Assembly: GCF_900143265.1 (NCBI RefSeq)
Contig: NZ_FRDJ01000008.1
Location: 33,137 to 97,136 of the forward strand
Reading direction: 5' to 3'
DNA length: 64,000 nucleotides
DNA from: Fervidobacterium gondwanense DSM 13020
Lineage (GTDB): Bacteria; Thermotogota; Thermotogae; Thermotogales; Fervidobacteriaceae
The position numbers and the translations under genes are program-made. The notes beneath the pieces are model-generated. The model did no database searches. It was given only the letters and a program-made list of their open reading frames with translations, and was not told the DNA's origin. Shown piece after piece: positions 53,168-62,685 of the stretch (position 1 is its first letter; each line of letters starts with the position of its first letter).

Positions 53168-53725
53168 TCAAACCGTTGTATTTAGAAGCATCCCTATCAG
53201 GAACTCTGGCATTTTCATGCCGAACATCAAAGCGTTCATTGCCATAGTGAGAAGCAAGATCTGTTGTTGGAGTTTTTCCCGCTCAACGGGATCTTGAGTC
53301 ATTTGGAGTTTTCTGTAAAGTTCATCTATTTTTCTTGTTATTTCGCTCTGTTTCATTTGGTCTGGTTGCTCGAGTTTATTTGCACCGTCGGTTGGACCAG
53401 CTTCTCTTCCTTGACCATCATTGCTACCAGGTATATAAATCAAAACTTTTGTTTTACCTGCAACAGCTGCTAAAAAAGAACCACGCTTTTGCATGTCTAA
53501 GTATATCCCGCCAGATATTATTACTCCACCTTGCTCGGCGGCTTGTTTTTTGAAATCTATGTAGTTTGCGAATTCCTGACTCATTACTCTAAGCACGCTC
53601 TGGCTTGCAGGTGCACCAGAAGGTATACCTGGTTCGCCAGGATCAAGTTTGTATCCAAGTGTTGGATTTACAATTACCTGAGAGCCGGTTCTCACGCTAC
53701 CAATAGCACTTACCATAGCCCTCAT
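53168..53725 (-). CDS. Hypothetical protein of unknown function
   Basis: I do not recognise this 185-residue protein. The N-terminal 90 residues are rich in Gly, Ser and Val and contain PTLGYKLDPGEPGIPSG; the central part (GSNDGQGREAGPTDG) is probably disordered; residues 120-170 form an amphipathic helix pair (ITRKIDELYRKLQMTQDP) ending in a methionine-rich hydrophobic tail (TMAMNALMFGMKMPEFLIGM). There is no signal peptide. It is placed between ruvA and the DRTGG gene, 29 bases after ruvA. Good codon use and context support a real gene. Confidence 0.75.
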   Translation of the reverse strand: MRAMVSAIGSVRTGSQVIVNPTLGYKLDPGEPGIPSGAPASQSVLRVMSQEFANYIDFKKQAAEQGGVIISGGIYLDMQKRGSFLAAVAGKTKVLIYIPGSNDGQGREAGPTDGANKLEQPDQMKQSEITRKIDELYRKLQMTQDPVEREKLQQQILLLTMAMNALMFGMKMPEFLIGMLLNTTV

Positions 53726-53754
53726 CCCTACTTAAAATTTCAAAAGTTCCCACT

Positions 53755-54318
53755 TTACATCTTCGACAGAAGCTTTAGAGATTCCTTTATGACCCTCGAT
53801 AAATTGGCATCTGGAAGTTCTTTGCGCACTTGCTTGACAGCGTTTTGAGCCTGAGCTTTGCTGTAACCAAGAGAAGCAAGTGCCTCAATTGCTTCAAGAG
53901 ATGTACTGTCCACTTGCATAGGTTCAAATTCCTCTCTCAGCTCCGCAACTATGCGTTCTGCAGTCTTACGTCCTATTCCTGGAATTGCGGAGAGTTTTTC
54001 TATATCACCTGTTGCAATTGCTGTAGAAAGATATTCTAAGCTCGTTGCCGACAATATTTTAACAGCGGTCTTTGGACCAAGTTTTGATACTTTTGTTAAT
54101 TTTTCAAAGGCTTCTCTTTTTTCCTTAGAATCGAACCCGTATAGAGTTATATCTTCCTGCGTTACTACCAGTTTTGTATATACTTTAATATCCTCTCCCT
54201 CTGAAGTTTCTGAAAAGCTCTCTGCATCGCAAACAATGCTTAGCACAAAACTTCCAACCCTAATTAGCAGATTTCCCTCACTGCGTCCAGCGTATTTTCC
54301 TTCTATTACTTCTATCAC
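53755..54318 (-). CDS. ruvA: Holliday junction DNA helicase subunit RuvA
   Basis: RuvA binds Holliday junctions and loads RuvB for branch migration. The 187-residue protein has the OB-fold N-terminus (MIEVIEGKYAGRSEGNLLIR), two helix-hairpin-helix motifs (VSKLGPKTAVKIL and LSAIPGIGRKTAERIVAEL) and the C-terminal RuvB-binding domain (ALASLGYSKAQAQNAVKQV). The start overlaps the tatD stop by four bases. ruvB and ruvC are not in the window. Confidence 0.96.
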   Translation of the reverse strand: MIEVIEGKYAGRSEGNLLIRVGSFVLSIVCDAESFSETSEGEDIKVYTKLVVTQEDITLYGFDSKEKREAFEKLTKVSKLGPKTAVKILSATSLEYLSTAIATGDIEKLSAIPGIGRKTAERIVAELREEFEPMQVDSTSLEAIEALASLGYSKAQAQNAVKQVRKELPDANLSRVIKESLKLLSKM

Positions 54319-55130
54319 TTTGCATCAACTCCAAGAAGTTCGTTGTTCAAACCAAAGAGTTGCGTTACATTGCTCAAAACATGTTCGGTCACATCTTTGC
54401 CAAATATTTTGTTTAGCTCTTCGACAACATATGCAACATAAATCGGTTCATTTCTTTTTCCTCTGAACTGTTGTGGTGGTAGATATGGGCAGTCAGTTTC
54501 GGTCACTATATTTTCTATTCCTATTATTTTGACTGTTCTTCTAAGCATTTCGTTCTTAGGATATGTAATTGGTCCGCCTATACCTATTTTGAAACCCAAT
54601 TTTACGAATTTCTTCGCCCAGTTTTCATCTGAACCGAACGCGTGAACAATACCACGTAATTTTTCAGTCTTAAATGCACTTAAAATATCGTACGTGTCTT
54701 CGTATGCATCTCTAATGTGGAGTATGACGGGCAAATCGAGCTTTTGGGCTAAAGCAAGTTGATCGGCGAATACTCTTTTCTGAACCTCAACAGGTGAGAG
54801 GTTCCTAAAATAATCAAGGCCTATTTCTCCAATCGCGATAACTTTATTTGAAGTTGTTGCGAGTCTTTCGATTTTATCAAGGTAATTTTCTTTATGCTCA
54901 AGAGCATCTTTGGAATCGTGAGGGTGGACACCAATTGCACAGTAAGTGTTCGAAAGGCGCTTTGCAATCTTGATAGTTTCAGGCATATCTTTCATATTCG
55001 TAGACACATTCAAAACAAATTTTAACTCTTGAGTACGTTTTAGCACATCTTCCAGGTCGTTTTTGAATTGCCACATGTGCAAATGTGCGTGTGTGTCTAT
55101 CAACTTTTGTGTGTCTAAATTCAATTCCAT
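54315..55130 (-). CDS. TatD-family metal-dependent DNase
   Basis: A TIM-barrel hydrolase of about 271 residues. Metal ligands appear in LIDTHAHLHM, AIGEIGLDYF, PVILHIRDAYED, GIVHAFGSDEN and VTETDCPYLPPQ. TatD proteins act as nucleases or deacylases in DNA and D-aminoacyl-tRNA processing. ATG 55130 is preferred over GTG 55139, which stands too close to AAGGAGG. It heads a long minus-strand gene set and is coupled to ruvA. Confidence 0.93.
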   Translation of the reverse strand: MELNLDTQKLIDTHAHLHMWQFKNDLEDVLKRTQELKFVLNVSTNMKDMPETIKIAKRLSNTYCAIGVHPHDSKDALEHKENYLDKIERLATTSNKVIAIGEIGLDYFRNLSPVEVQKRVFADQLALAQKLDLPVILHIRDAYEDTYDILSAFKTEKLRGIVHAFGSDENWAKKFVKLGFKIGIGGPITYPKNEMLRRTVKIIGIENIVTETDCPYLPPQQFRGKRNEPIYVAYVVEELNKIFGKDVTEHVLSNVTQLFGLNNELLGVDAK

Positions 55131-55153
55131 GGTATACACAGCCTCCTTTTTCT

Positions 55154-55168
55154 GATATAATTATACCA
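55154..55168. promoter_or_regulatory. Overlapping divergent -10 boxes, tatD and tdk
   Basis: TGATATAAT on the plus strand (55153-55161 region) and TGGTATAAT on the minus strand (from 55168) are both extended -10 boxes that share bases. No clear -35 boxes are seen. The two promoters would be mutually exclusive. Confidence 0.4.
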
Positions 55169-55236
55169 GAATTTTATTAACTTTATCATGTTTAGTTTTG
55201 AAATTGAGAAACAAGAACAGCTTTGGGGGTGTATCA

Positions 55237-55815
55237 ATGGATCGTTACGGAAAACTGACGGTGATTACTGGACCTATGTATTCTGGAAAAACGACAGAAC
55301 TTCTAAATTTTGCGGAGATTTATGACCTTGGAAGGAAGAAAATCGTTATTTTTAAGCCAGCCATCGATAACCGGTACAGTGCTGAAGATGTTGTAACGCA
55401 CAAGTTTTTTAAAATGCCTGCTAAGGTAGTTGCGAGTTCTGATGAACTGGCTCGTGTGTATTATTCAGTTGGAGAAAGGCCCGATGCGATTTTTGTTGAT
55501 GAGGTGCATTTTTTTGATGAAGCAATAGTTGATGTGCTAAAAAAGATAACCTCAGATGGTGTTGATGTATATTGTGCGGGTCTTGACATGAGCTATCTGT
55601 GGGAACCTTTCGAAGCAACAGCTAAGCTTATGGCAATAGCTGACGAGGTCATAAAGAAAAAAGCAGTGTGTGAAATATGTGGAGAATACAATGGGACACT
55701 ATCGTTCAAGAAGAAGACAAACGGTGGTGTGATCGATGTTGGAGGGAAAGAAAAATATATAGCAGTTTGTAAAGATTGTTATAGAGAATTATCTTTGAAG
55801 GAGGGAGATAAATGA
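55237..55815 (+). CDS. tdk: Thymidine kinase
   Basis: Salvages thymidine by phosphorylation. The 192-residue protein is of the type II family: Walker A ITGPMYSGKTTELL, Walker B DAIFVDEVHFFD, the lasso region, and two pairs of zinc cysteines (CEICGEYN and CKDCYREL). ATG 55237 follows GGGGGTG at five bases; a longer frame from 55198 has no ribosome site. The stop overlaps the start of the next gene (ATGATG). Confidence 0.95.
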   Translation: MDRYGKLTVITGPMYSGKTTELLNFAEIYDLGRKKIVIFKPAIDNRYSAEDVVTHKFFKMPAKVVASSDELARVYYSVGERPDAIFVDEVHFFDEAIVDVLKKITSDGVDVYCAGLDMSYLWEPFEATAKLMAIADEVIKKKAVCEICGEYNGTLSFKKKTNGGVIDVGGKEKYIAVCKDCYRELSLKEGDK

Positions 55816-57584
55816 TGGTGAGAAAGTGGAAGATTATTTTGGGTTCACTGTTCATTTTTATTTCTGCATTTGTTGTAGCACAATCGAAAGCAAATGTGAC
55901 AGTTGTCCACACGAGTAACATATATGGAAATGTTTTGCCCTACAATTATTTTAATGATACTTTTGAGCCAAAAGGTTTGACGTATATTTATTCATACGTG
56001 ACTTCAAAGAGAGCAGAGAATCAGAATTTTGTTCTCATCGATACAGGAAATATCCTTTACGGAAGTCCGTTTGGTGATTATTTTGTTGAAAAGGACATAG
56101 CAGAAAATCGAGTTTTAGAGTTAATTAACAAAACAGGTTACGATGTTTTAGTACCAGGAACGTTTGAGCTTTCGCTTGGTAAAGAGTATCTGAATCAGTA
56201 TGTAAGAAAGTTTAATGGATTTGTTCTTGCGACAAACTTAGTTGGCGAGATAGACGGTATTAAAAACTACTATGTCAAAGTACTTCCAAACGGTATAAAA
56301 ATAGCGATTTTCGGCGTCGTACCACCTTATGGTGAATATAAGTACAGTGACTATATTGCAAATCTTCGCGAAAGGATAGATAGAGTTAAGAAAGAAGTTG
56401 CGCCAGACGCAATCGTGCTCGCGACAAGTGGTGGCATTTCTTATGATCCCGTAAAAGGAAACAGAATAGCTTTGGAAAGCAATTTGAACATAGGGGACGC
56501 TTTGGTAAAGAATTTCTCAAAAGATGTTAATATCTTCTTGTTTGGAAATCAAGCCTTAATTTATACGGGTAAGAATCAAAACGTGATTTACTCACTTCCA
56601 GGTAATGATGGATTGTCAGTGAATGAAATCAATCTTGAATTCACGAAGAACGGAACTAAATGGAAATTGAACAACGTTTCCATTAAGAATGTCAAAATGG
56701 CTGATATCAAAGTCAACGAGGATATTATTTCATGGGCTCAGAAATTTGAAACAGAAGTGGAAAAATGGCTTTCCGAAAACTTGTTTGCATCTGCAGTGAC
56801 AATTGGATTCAACAAATACATGGCCATTCTTGAAGATAGCTTAATCACGGAGTTGGTGAATAAATCAATTATTGAATATACAAGAGCGCAAATCGGTATT
56901 TGGAATGTCTATAATCCGAATTTTAAAGGTATAGTGGAAGGAAACATAACAAGAAAAGAACTATATGGGTTGATTGGAAAAACAACATCTGTAAAAGTGT
57001 TGAAGCTTTCTGGTGGGGAAGTAAAGGAGATAATCAAGAATAGCCTTCAGTATTTATCGCTTGAAGATAGTAAAGTCTTGTTCTCGAGAACAGTTGTAAA
57101 CAATCCATGGTTCTATGATCTTATTGAAGGTATAAACTACAAGGTTGTGTTGAACAATGGGACAATAAGAGAAATAACCTTCTTGGGTAAACCTTTAGAA
57201 GACAGCGATACTCTTATTATGTCAGTGCCAACTATAAGAACATACGGTCAGAATCCATTACTGAAAGGCAAAGTTATCAATGATGTTGAGGTACCTGTGC
57301 AAAAAATACTATTTAGCACGATTGGTAATCTGTTGTCCGATGGGGTAATAGCCAACGAGGAGGATAGAAACAGAGAGTCCTTGGTACTCCTGACATACAC
57401 TGTTCAAGCGGGTGATACTTTCAGACAAGTTGCTTACAGATTGGGTGTTAGTGAAGAGGAACTCTTGAAACTTAATCCTATTATCAAAGACCCGAATTTG
57501 ATAAGGCCGGGATGGAAGTTCATCTACTACAAGAAGTATTTAGACCTTATTCCACCATTGAAAGAACTTTTCGAAGCCAAATAA
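55812..57584 (+). CDS. Exported 5'-nucleotidase-like protein with LysM domain, metal site degenerate
   Basis: A 590-residue protein with a signal peptide (residues 1-24), a UshA-like metallophosphatase fold (30-270), the 5'-nucleotidase C-terminal domain (about 320-510) and a C-terminal LysM domain (YTVQAGDTFRQVAYRLGVSE...LIRPGWKF) for peptidoglycan binding. The canonical metal motifs are altered: the TND-HG motif reads TSNIYG (N36, Y38), the DAGD motif reads DTGN (N80), and GNHEFD reads GTFELS (T117, F118), and the later histidines are not seen. It is therefore probably a non-catalytic wall-associated protein. ATG 55812 overlaps the tdk stop. Confidence 0.85.
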   Translation: MMVRKWKIILGSLFIFISAFVVAQSKANVTVVHTSNIYGNVLPYNYFNDTFEPKGLTYIYSYVTSKRAENQNFVLIDTGNILYGSPFGDYFVEKDIAENRVLELINKTGYDVLVPGTFELSLGKEYLNQYVRKFNGFVLATNLVGEIDGIKNYYVKVLPNGIKIAIFGVVPPYGEYKYSDYIANLRERIDRVKKEVAPDAIVLATSGGISYDPVKGNRIALESNLNIGDALVKNFSKDVNIFLFGNQALIYTGKNQNVIYSLPGNDGLSVNEINLEFTKNGTKWKLNNVSIKNVKMADIKVNEDIISWAQKFETEVEKWLSENLFASAVTIGFNKYMAILEDSLITELVNKSIIEYTRAQIGIWNVYNPNFKGIVEGNITRKELYGLIGKTTSVKVLKLSGGEVKEIIKNSLQYLSLEDSKVLFSRTVVNNPWFYDLIEGINYKVVLNNGTIREITFLGKPLEDSDTLIMSVPTIRTYGQNPLLKGKVINDVEVPVQKILFSTIGNLLSDGVIANEEDRNRESLVLLTYTVQAGDTFRQVAYRLGVSEEELLKLNPIIKDPNLIRPGWKFIYYKKYLDLIPPLKELFEAK

Positions 57585-57632
57585 ATGAAAAGAGTGAACC
57601 AGATATTCAGAATTTAGAATAGTTTTTCATAG

Positions 57633-57657
57633 GCGGGGTGATAGTGATTCACCTCGC
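57633..57657 (+). terminator. Terminator between the LysM protein and metG
   Basis: Nine-base arms GCGGGGTGA and TCACCTCGC (one G-T pair) with a seven-base loop, followed by TTTTATTTCTT, 48 bases after the stop codon. Confidence 0.75.
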
Positions 57658-57705
57658 TTTTATTTCTTAAGTTAATCTCTCTGAAAACCAAGTTTTCGTA
57701 TCATT

Positions 57706-57735
57706 CACACATAGTTACCATATGTGTGGTATAAT
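57706..57735 (+). promoter_or_regulatory. Promoter of metG with overlapping palindrome
   Basis: An extended -10 box TGGTATAAT ends at 57735. Directly upstream is a perfect inverted repeat CACACATA-GTTACCA-TATGTGTG (57706-57728) covering the place of the -35 box. A repressor or activator site is inferred; no T-box or SAM riboswitch was recognised in the 200-base gap. Confidence 0.5.
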
Positions 57736-57787
57736 ATATAAAAGTTGAAATAGTTAAATAAATAGAACACATCCGGAGGTGTTTTGA

Positions 57788-59722
57788 GTGAAAAAGTTTT
57801 ATATTACGACGCCTATTTATTATGTTAACGCGGAACCTCATATAGGGAGCTCATATACTACGATTGTTGGTGATATCTTGGCTCGTTACAAGAGAATGCT
57901 CGGCTACGAAGTTTTTTATCTGACTGGTACGGATGAACACGGTCAAAAAATAGCTCAGGCAGCACGAGAGAAAGGTGTTGAACCTCAAGTTCTCTGCGAT
58001 GAACTTGCACAGAAATTTAAAGATTTGTGGAAGGATTTGAATATCACAAACGATTATTTTATAAGAACGACAGATGAAAATCACATGAGAACTGTTCAGT
58101 ACTTTGTTTCAAGGATGCTCGAAAATGGCGATGTCTACAAAGGTACGTATGAAGGATGGTACTGTGTACCGTGTGAAACGTACTGGAACGAAGATGAATT
58201 AGAGCATGATGAACACGGACACAACCTTTGTCCATCGTGCAGAAGAGAAGTCCAGGTCATCAAAGAGGAAAACTATTTCTTCAGATTGTCAAAGTATACG
58301 GAGCCTCTTCTAAAGCATTTCCAAGATAATCCCGAGTTTGTTGAGCCTGATTTCAGAAAAAACGAGATGTTAAAAATTCTCGAATCTGGTCTGAAAGACC
58401 TTTCGATAACCAGAACAACGTTAAAATGGGGCATACCAATGCCAAAAGATCCAGAACACGTCATTTACGTCTGGGTCGATGCACTGATAAACTATATTTC
58501 GGCAATCGGTTATCCTGACAACATGGATAATTTCAACAAATGGTGGCCCGCTGATGTACATCTAATAGGAAAGGAAATTAACAGGTTCCACAGCCTTATT
58601 TGGCCTGCAATGTTGATGTCGGTCGGACTACCTTTACCAAAGAAAGTCTTTGCGCACGGCTGGTTGACTGTGAATGGCCAGAAGATAAGCAAGTCGCTTG
58701 GAAATGCTATAGATCCACGTGAGTACGTAAAGAAATATGGTAACGACGTTGTTAGATATTACCTCGTTAGAGATATAGTTTTTGGAAAGGATGGAGACTT
58801 TTCCGAAGAAAACCTCGTTAAGAGATTGAATTCTGATCTTGCTAACGATTACGGTAACCTGCTCCATAGGACACTTGCTATGATTGTGAAACATTTTTCC
58901 TCAATAGTTCCGGGTATTTCTTCGTTAGAAGAAATTGATAAGAGCCTCATAAGTGAATATGAAAAGACAAAAGAGGAATATATAAGCCTGATGGACAGTT
59001 ACAAGATAACCGATGCGCTTGATAGATTGTGGCAGTTTATAGGGTATCTGAACAAATACTTTGACGAAACAAGGCCTTGGGTGTTGGCAAAGGAAGGTAA
59101 TAAGGAAAGACTTGGAACAGTTTTGTCTTTGGTTGTAGAGAGTACACTGAAAGTTGCAACACTTGTTTCGCCAGTTATGCCTGATTCATCAAAAGAAGTC
59201 TATTCAAGACTTGGTATAAGCAGTGATTTCTCAGAGATTTATTTGACTGGGTGGGAACATCTCAAAGACAGAAAGATTCTACATGGTGAACCACTGTTTA
59301 AGAAATTTGAAAAAGGTAAGGAGGAAAAGTTTATGGAAAAAGAGCAAATTAAGGGTCAAGCTGAAACTAAAGTTGAAAATGTCGTAACTATGAGTGATCT
59401 TATAGATATAGATTACTTCAAAAAAGTAGATTTGCGCGTTGCAAAGATTTTAGAAGCCGAGAAAGTGGAGAAGTCCGAAAAATTAGTTAAGTTACAGATA
59501 GACCTTGGTGAACTTGGCAGGAGACAGATAGTAGCAGGTATAGCTCAGTTCTATAAACCCGAAGAGCTCGTAGGAAGGCTAATAATTGTTGTAGCCAATT
59601 TGAAGCCTGCAAAGTTGATGGGACTTGAATCAAACGGAATGCTGCTTGCCGCTAAGAAGAACGATAAGCTCAAACTGTTAACAGTATCTGATGAAATCGA
59701 ACCGGGAGCGAAGATTTCGTAA
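57788..59722 (+). CDS. metG: Methionyl-tRNA synthetase
   Basis: Charges tRNA-Met. The 644-residue protein has the class I signature PHIGSSYTT (HIGH), the zinc-type insertion with CVPCETYW and CPSCRRE, and KISKSLGNAID (KMSKS). Residues about 535-644 form the C-terminal tRNA-binding EMAP-like domain (FKKVDLRVAKILEAEKV, LKPAKLMGLESNGMLLAA). The start is GTG 57788, nine or so bases after GGAGGTG. It is separated from gyrA by 67 bases without a terminator. Confidence 0.97.
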   Translation: MKKFYITTPIYYVNAEPHIGSSYTTIVGDILARYKRMLGYEVFYLTGTDEHGQKIAQAAREKGVEPQVLCDELAQKFKDLWKDLNITNDYFIRTTDENHMRTVQYFVSRMLENGDVYKGTYEGWYCVPCETYWNEDELEHDEHGHNLCPSCRREVQVIKEENYFFRLSKYTEPLLKHFQDNPEFVEPDFRKNEMLKILESGLKDLSITRTTLKWGIPMPKDPEHVIYVWVDALINYISAIGYPDNMDNFNKWWPADVHLIGKEINRFHSLIWPAMLMSVGLPLPKKVFAHGWLTVNGQKISKSLGNAIDPREYVKKYGNDVVRYYLVRDIVFGKDGDFSEENLVKRLNSDLANDYGNLLHRTLAMIVKHFSSIVPGISSLEEIDKSLISEYEKTKEEYISLMDSYKITDALDRLWQFIGYLNKYFDETRPWVLAKEGNKERLGTVLSLVVESTLKVATLVSPVMPDSSKEVYSRLGISSDFSEIYLTGWEHLKDRKILHGEPLFKKFEKGKEEKFMEKEQIKGQAETKVENVVTMSDLIDIDYFKKVDLRVAKILEAEKVEKSEKLVKLQIDLGELGRRQIVAGIAQFYKPEELVGRLIIVVANLKPAKLMGLESNGMLLAAKKNDKLKLLTVSDEIEPGAKIS

Positions 59723-59789
59723 TAAGTTTCATGGTATTTCAGATTTGTGGTTAGTCAAATTAGTCTGGAATTTGAGGAGGTAACTCAAG

Positions 59790-62270
59790 GTGAGCGAGAA
59801 AGAATTCAGTGATGTAAACAATCCCGTTGAATCTAATGGCGATTCAAAAGATAATAATATAATAGAGCGATTGCTCGAAGAGGAACTTGTGAAATCATAT
59901 CTGAGCTACTCGATGAGTGTAATCATCGGGCGCGCTATCCCAGATGTTAGAGACGGTTTAAAACCTGTTCAACGAAGAATTCTGTACTCAATGTATGAGT
60001 TGGGATTATCGCACAATAAGCCATTTAAAAAGTCTGCACGTATCGTTGGTGAAGTGATGGGTAAGTATCACCCGCACGGTGACGCTTCGATTTACGAAGC
60101 GCTTGTGAGAATGGCACAACCTTGGTCCATGAGATATTCACTTGTTGAAGGGCAAGGAAACTTTGGGTCTGTTGATAGGGACCCACCAGCTGCGATGAGG
60201 TATACCGAGGCTCGTCTGCATAAAATCTCGGAAGAAATGATGGAAGATATAGAGAAAAATACTGTCCGTATGTTAGATAACTTCGACGGGTCGTTGCAAG
60301 AACCAGAAGTTCTGCCTTCAAAATTGCCAAATTTATTGCTTAACGGTGCGAGTGGTATAGCAGTTGGTATGGCGACAAGCATTCCAACGCATAATTTGAA
60401 AGACGTGGTGGATACAATAGTCGCAGTTATTAAAGAACCGGATATTTCTGTCGAAAGGCTGCTTGATATAATCAAAGGCCCGGATTTTCCAACTGGTGGA
60501 ATTATCATAGGAAGAGCTGGAATACGTGAAATGTATGTTACAGGCAAAGGCAGTTTCACTGTAAGAGGCAAAGTTGAAGTAAAACATGAGAAGAAGAAAA
60601 AAAGCATAATAATTACCGAGATACCCTATGGCATAAGCAAAGCAGATTTAATAAACCAGATTGCTGAATACTTACAAGAAGAAGAGATTCCAGTCAAGGA
60701 TTTAAGAGATGAAAGTGATAAAGAAGGTCTTAGGGTTGTAATCGAATTTCCAGAAGAAATAAACGAGGAAGTTATTTTGAACAATCTCTACCAGAAAACA
60801 GGCCTTCAAACGAGATTCAACGCAACGTTCTTGGTAATAGATGCAGATAAGCAACCAAGACTGATGAATCTTAAGCAAATAGTTGAGGCATTTGTCAGAC
60901 ACAGGTTTGAAGTTATACGCAGGCGCACACAGTATGCGTACCAACAGGATTCAAGAAAGGCTCATATCCTTGAAGGACTGATAAAAGCTTCGAGGGCGAT
61001 AGACACCGTTGTAAACATTGTGCGAGGTGCGAAAGATTCTTCAGATGCGACAGCACAGTTGATCGATATTCTCCAACTAACTGAAGAACAGGCAAAGGCA
61101 GTATTGGACATGAGACTTGGTAGGCTTACAAACTTGGAAACTCAGAACCTGCAAGGTGAGTACAGGGAAGTATTACTGCGATTGGAAAGGGAAAAAGAAA
61201 TATTGATGAGCGATGAGAAGGTCTATGAAGTCATGATTCAAGAACTTCTGGAATTGAAGGAAAAGTACGGAGATGAGAGAAGAACCGAGATAACAGAATA
61301 CGAAGAAACAATAACGCGGTTTGATAAGAAGGATCTTGTACCAAACAAGGATGTTGTTATGACGTTGACAAGAAAAGGCTTCTTAAAGTTGATGGACCTC
61401 AATGTCTTCCGAACGCAAAGGCGCAATGGAAAGGGAGTTACTGGAACCAACTTAATGGAAGACGATATCGTCTCACAGATAATTTATACGCAGTTGCACA
61501 ACAATACGTTGTTCTTCACTTCCTTTGGTAAGGTATACGAACTTGAAAACTTAGAGATAGAAGAAAGTGGACGCACAACGAAAGGTAAGCCCGTTAATAA
61601 GTATATAAAGCTTGAACAAGGCGAAAAGGTTCTTGCAATGATGGATATATCAGATTACAGTGGCGACTTGCTTTTTGTGACTAAGAATGGTGTGGTTAAG
61701 AGAACGAAACTTGAGGAGTTTAGGAATATAACATCAAAAGGTATAAGGGCTATAACTTTTAGAGAAGGTGACGAGCTTGTTTCTGTGTTGAAAGTTTCAT
61801 CTGAGGAGCACACTGTGTTGATCTCTACTAAACTTGGAATGAGCATCAGGTTTGGACTTGAAGAAGTAAGAACGATGGGAAGATCCGCAGCAGGTGTTGG
61901 TGGAATAAGATTGCGAGAAGGCGACCAAGTTGTCTCTGCAACCATTTTGGAAAATGACGAAGGATTTATACTCACAATAACAGAAAATGGTTTTGGAAAA
62001 CTGACAGAAGCTTCAGAATACAGGAAGCAGTCGAGAAATGGAATTGGTATAAAGAATATCGCCGACCTTGAAAAAACAGGAGCTATTGTTGGTGTTTCAT
62101 ATGTAAAAGGTGATGAAGAAGTCGTTGTATTTACCAAAGACGGTGCGACTATAAAATTCAAAGTTAGCGATGTACCTTCACGCGGACGTGTAGCACAGGG
62201 AGTCAAAGTGATCCACCTTGCTGACGGAGATATCGTCGCAGATTTTGCCGTTATCGGTGGTGAAGATTGA
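59790..62270 (+). CDS. gyrA: DNA gyrase subunit A
   Basis: The A subunit cuts and rejoins DNA in the type II topoisomerase reaction. The 826-residue protein has the N-terminal winged-helix domain ([38 protein letters not shown]), the catalytic Tyr138 in [10 protein letters not shown], and a C-terminal beta-pinwheel with the GyrA box QRRNGKG, which favours gyrase over topoisomerase IV. It begins at GTG 59790 behind AGGAGG. The archease-like frame starts within its last codons. Confidence 0.96.
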   Translation: MSEKEFSDVNNPVESNGDSKDNNIIERLLEEELVKSYLSYSMSVIIGRAIPDVRDGLKPVQRRILYSMYELGLSHNKPFKKSARIVGEVMGKYHPHGDASIYEALVRMAQPWSMRYSLVEGQGNFGSVDRDPPAAMRYTEARLHKISEEMMEDIEKNTVRMLDNFDGSLQEPEVLPSKLPNLLLNGASGIAVGMATSIPTHNLKDVVDTIVAVIKEPDISVERLLDIIKGPDFPTGGIIIGRAGIREMYVTGKGSFTVRGKVEVKHEKKKKSIIITEIPYGISKADLINQIAEYLQEEEIPVKDLRDESDKEGLRVVIEFPEEINEEVILNNLYQKTGLQTRFNATFLVIDADKQPRLMNLKQIVEAFVRHRFEVIRRRTQYAYQQDSRKAHILEGLIKASRAIDTVVNIVRGAKDSSDATAQLIDILQLTEEQAKAVLDMRLGRLTNLETQNLQGEYREVLLRLEREKEILMSDEKVYEVMIQELLELKEKYGDERRTEITEYEETITRFDKKDLVPNKDVVMTLTRKGFLKLMDLNVFRTQRRNGKGVTGTNLMEDDIVSQIIYTQLHNNTLFFTSFGKVYELENLEIEESGRTTKGKPVNKYIKLEQGEKVLAMMDISDYSGDLLFVTKNGVVKRTKLEEFRNITSKGIRAITFREGDELVSVLKVSSEEHTVLISTKLGMSIRFGLEEVRTMGRSAAGVGGIRLREGDQVVSATILENDEGFILTITENGFGKLTEASEYRKQSRNGIGIKNIADLEKTGAIVGVSYVKGDEEVVVFTKDGATIKFKVSDVPSRGRVAQGVKVIHLADGDIVADFAVIGGED

Positions 62271-62685
62271 TTTGTACAGGGAAATTGAACACAAAGCGGA
62301 TTTGGCGTATGAAGTAATTGTAAATGATATCGATGAGCTGCTGAGAGATTTAATCGAGATTTTCAAAGAGAATGCAGAGATCGAAAGTTCAAAAAATGTT
62401 GAAGTTTCAAATGACAATTTGCAAAATATTGTAAAAAAATGTTATAATATAAAAATGATTAAAGATATGGACGAGTCGGATGAATTCATAGACAGCGTTT
62501 TTGACACAGTAAATGATATAATTTCTTTAATAGACAGGGGATATTTTCCAATCAAAGTCGAGAACTCCTGCATTTATTTGATACCGCTTAGAGTGATTTT
62601 TAGAATCAAAGCTTTGACTTACCACGCACTTAAAGTAAAAGTTCTGGGTTCAAGAATTCATTTTTGGATGGTGTTCGACGTATGA
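62260..62685 (+). CDS. Archease-like protein
   Basis: A 141-residue protein that resembles archease: [17 protein letters not shown] near the N-terminus and [11 protein letters not shown] and the terminal HFWMVFDV near the end match the family's conserved acidic and histidine positions. Archease helps the RNA ligase RtcB turn over; rtcB is not in the window. The start is uncertain: GTG 62260 (or 62257) overlaps gyrA by 11 bases, and TTG 62275 is possible. Its stop overlaps the lexA start (ATGA), so gyrA, this gene and lexA are tightly coupled. Confidence 0.7.
   Translation: MKIDLYREIEHKADLAYEVIVNDIDELLRDLIEIFKENAEIESSKNVEVSNDNLQNIVKKCYNIKMIKDMDESDEFIDSVFDTVNDIISLIDRGYFPIKVENSCIYLIPLRVIFRIKALTYHALKVKVLGSRIHFWMVFDV

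Noticed and set aside
57585..57787. T-box or SAM riboswitch before metG
   Set aside because: The gap contains only a simple terminator and a promoter; none of the conserved riboswitch cores was recognised.
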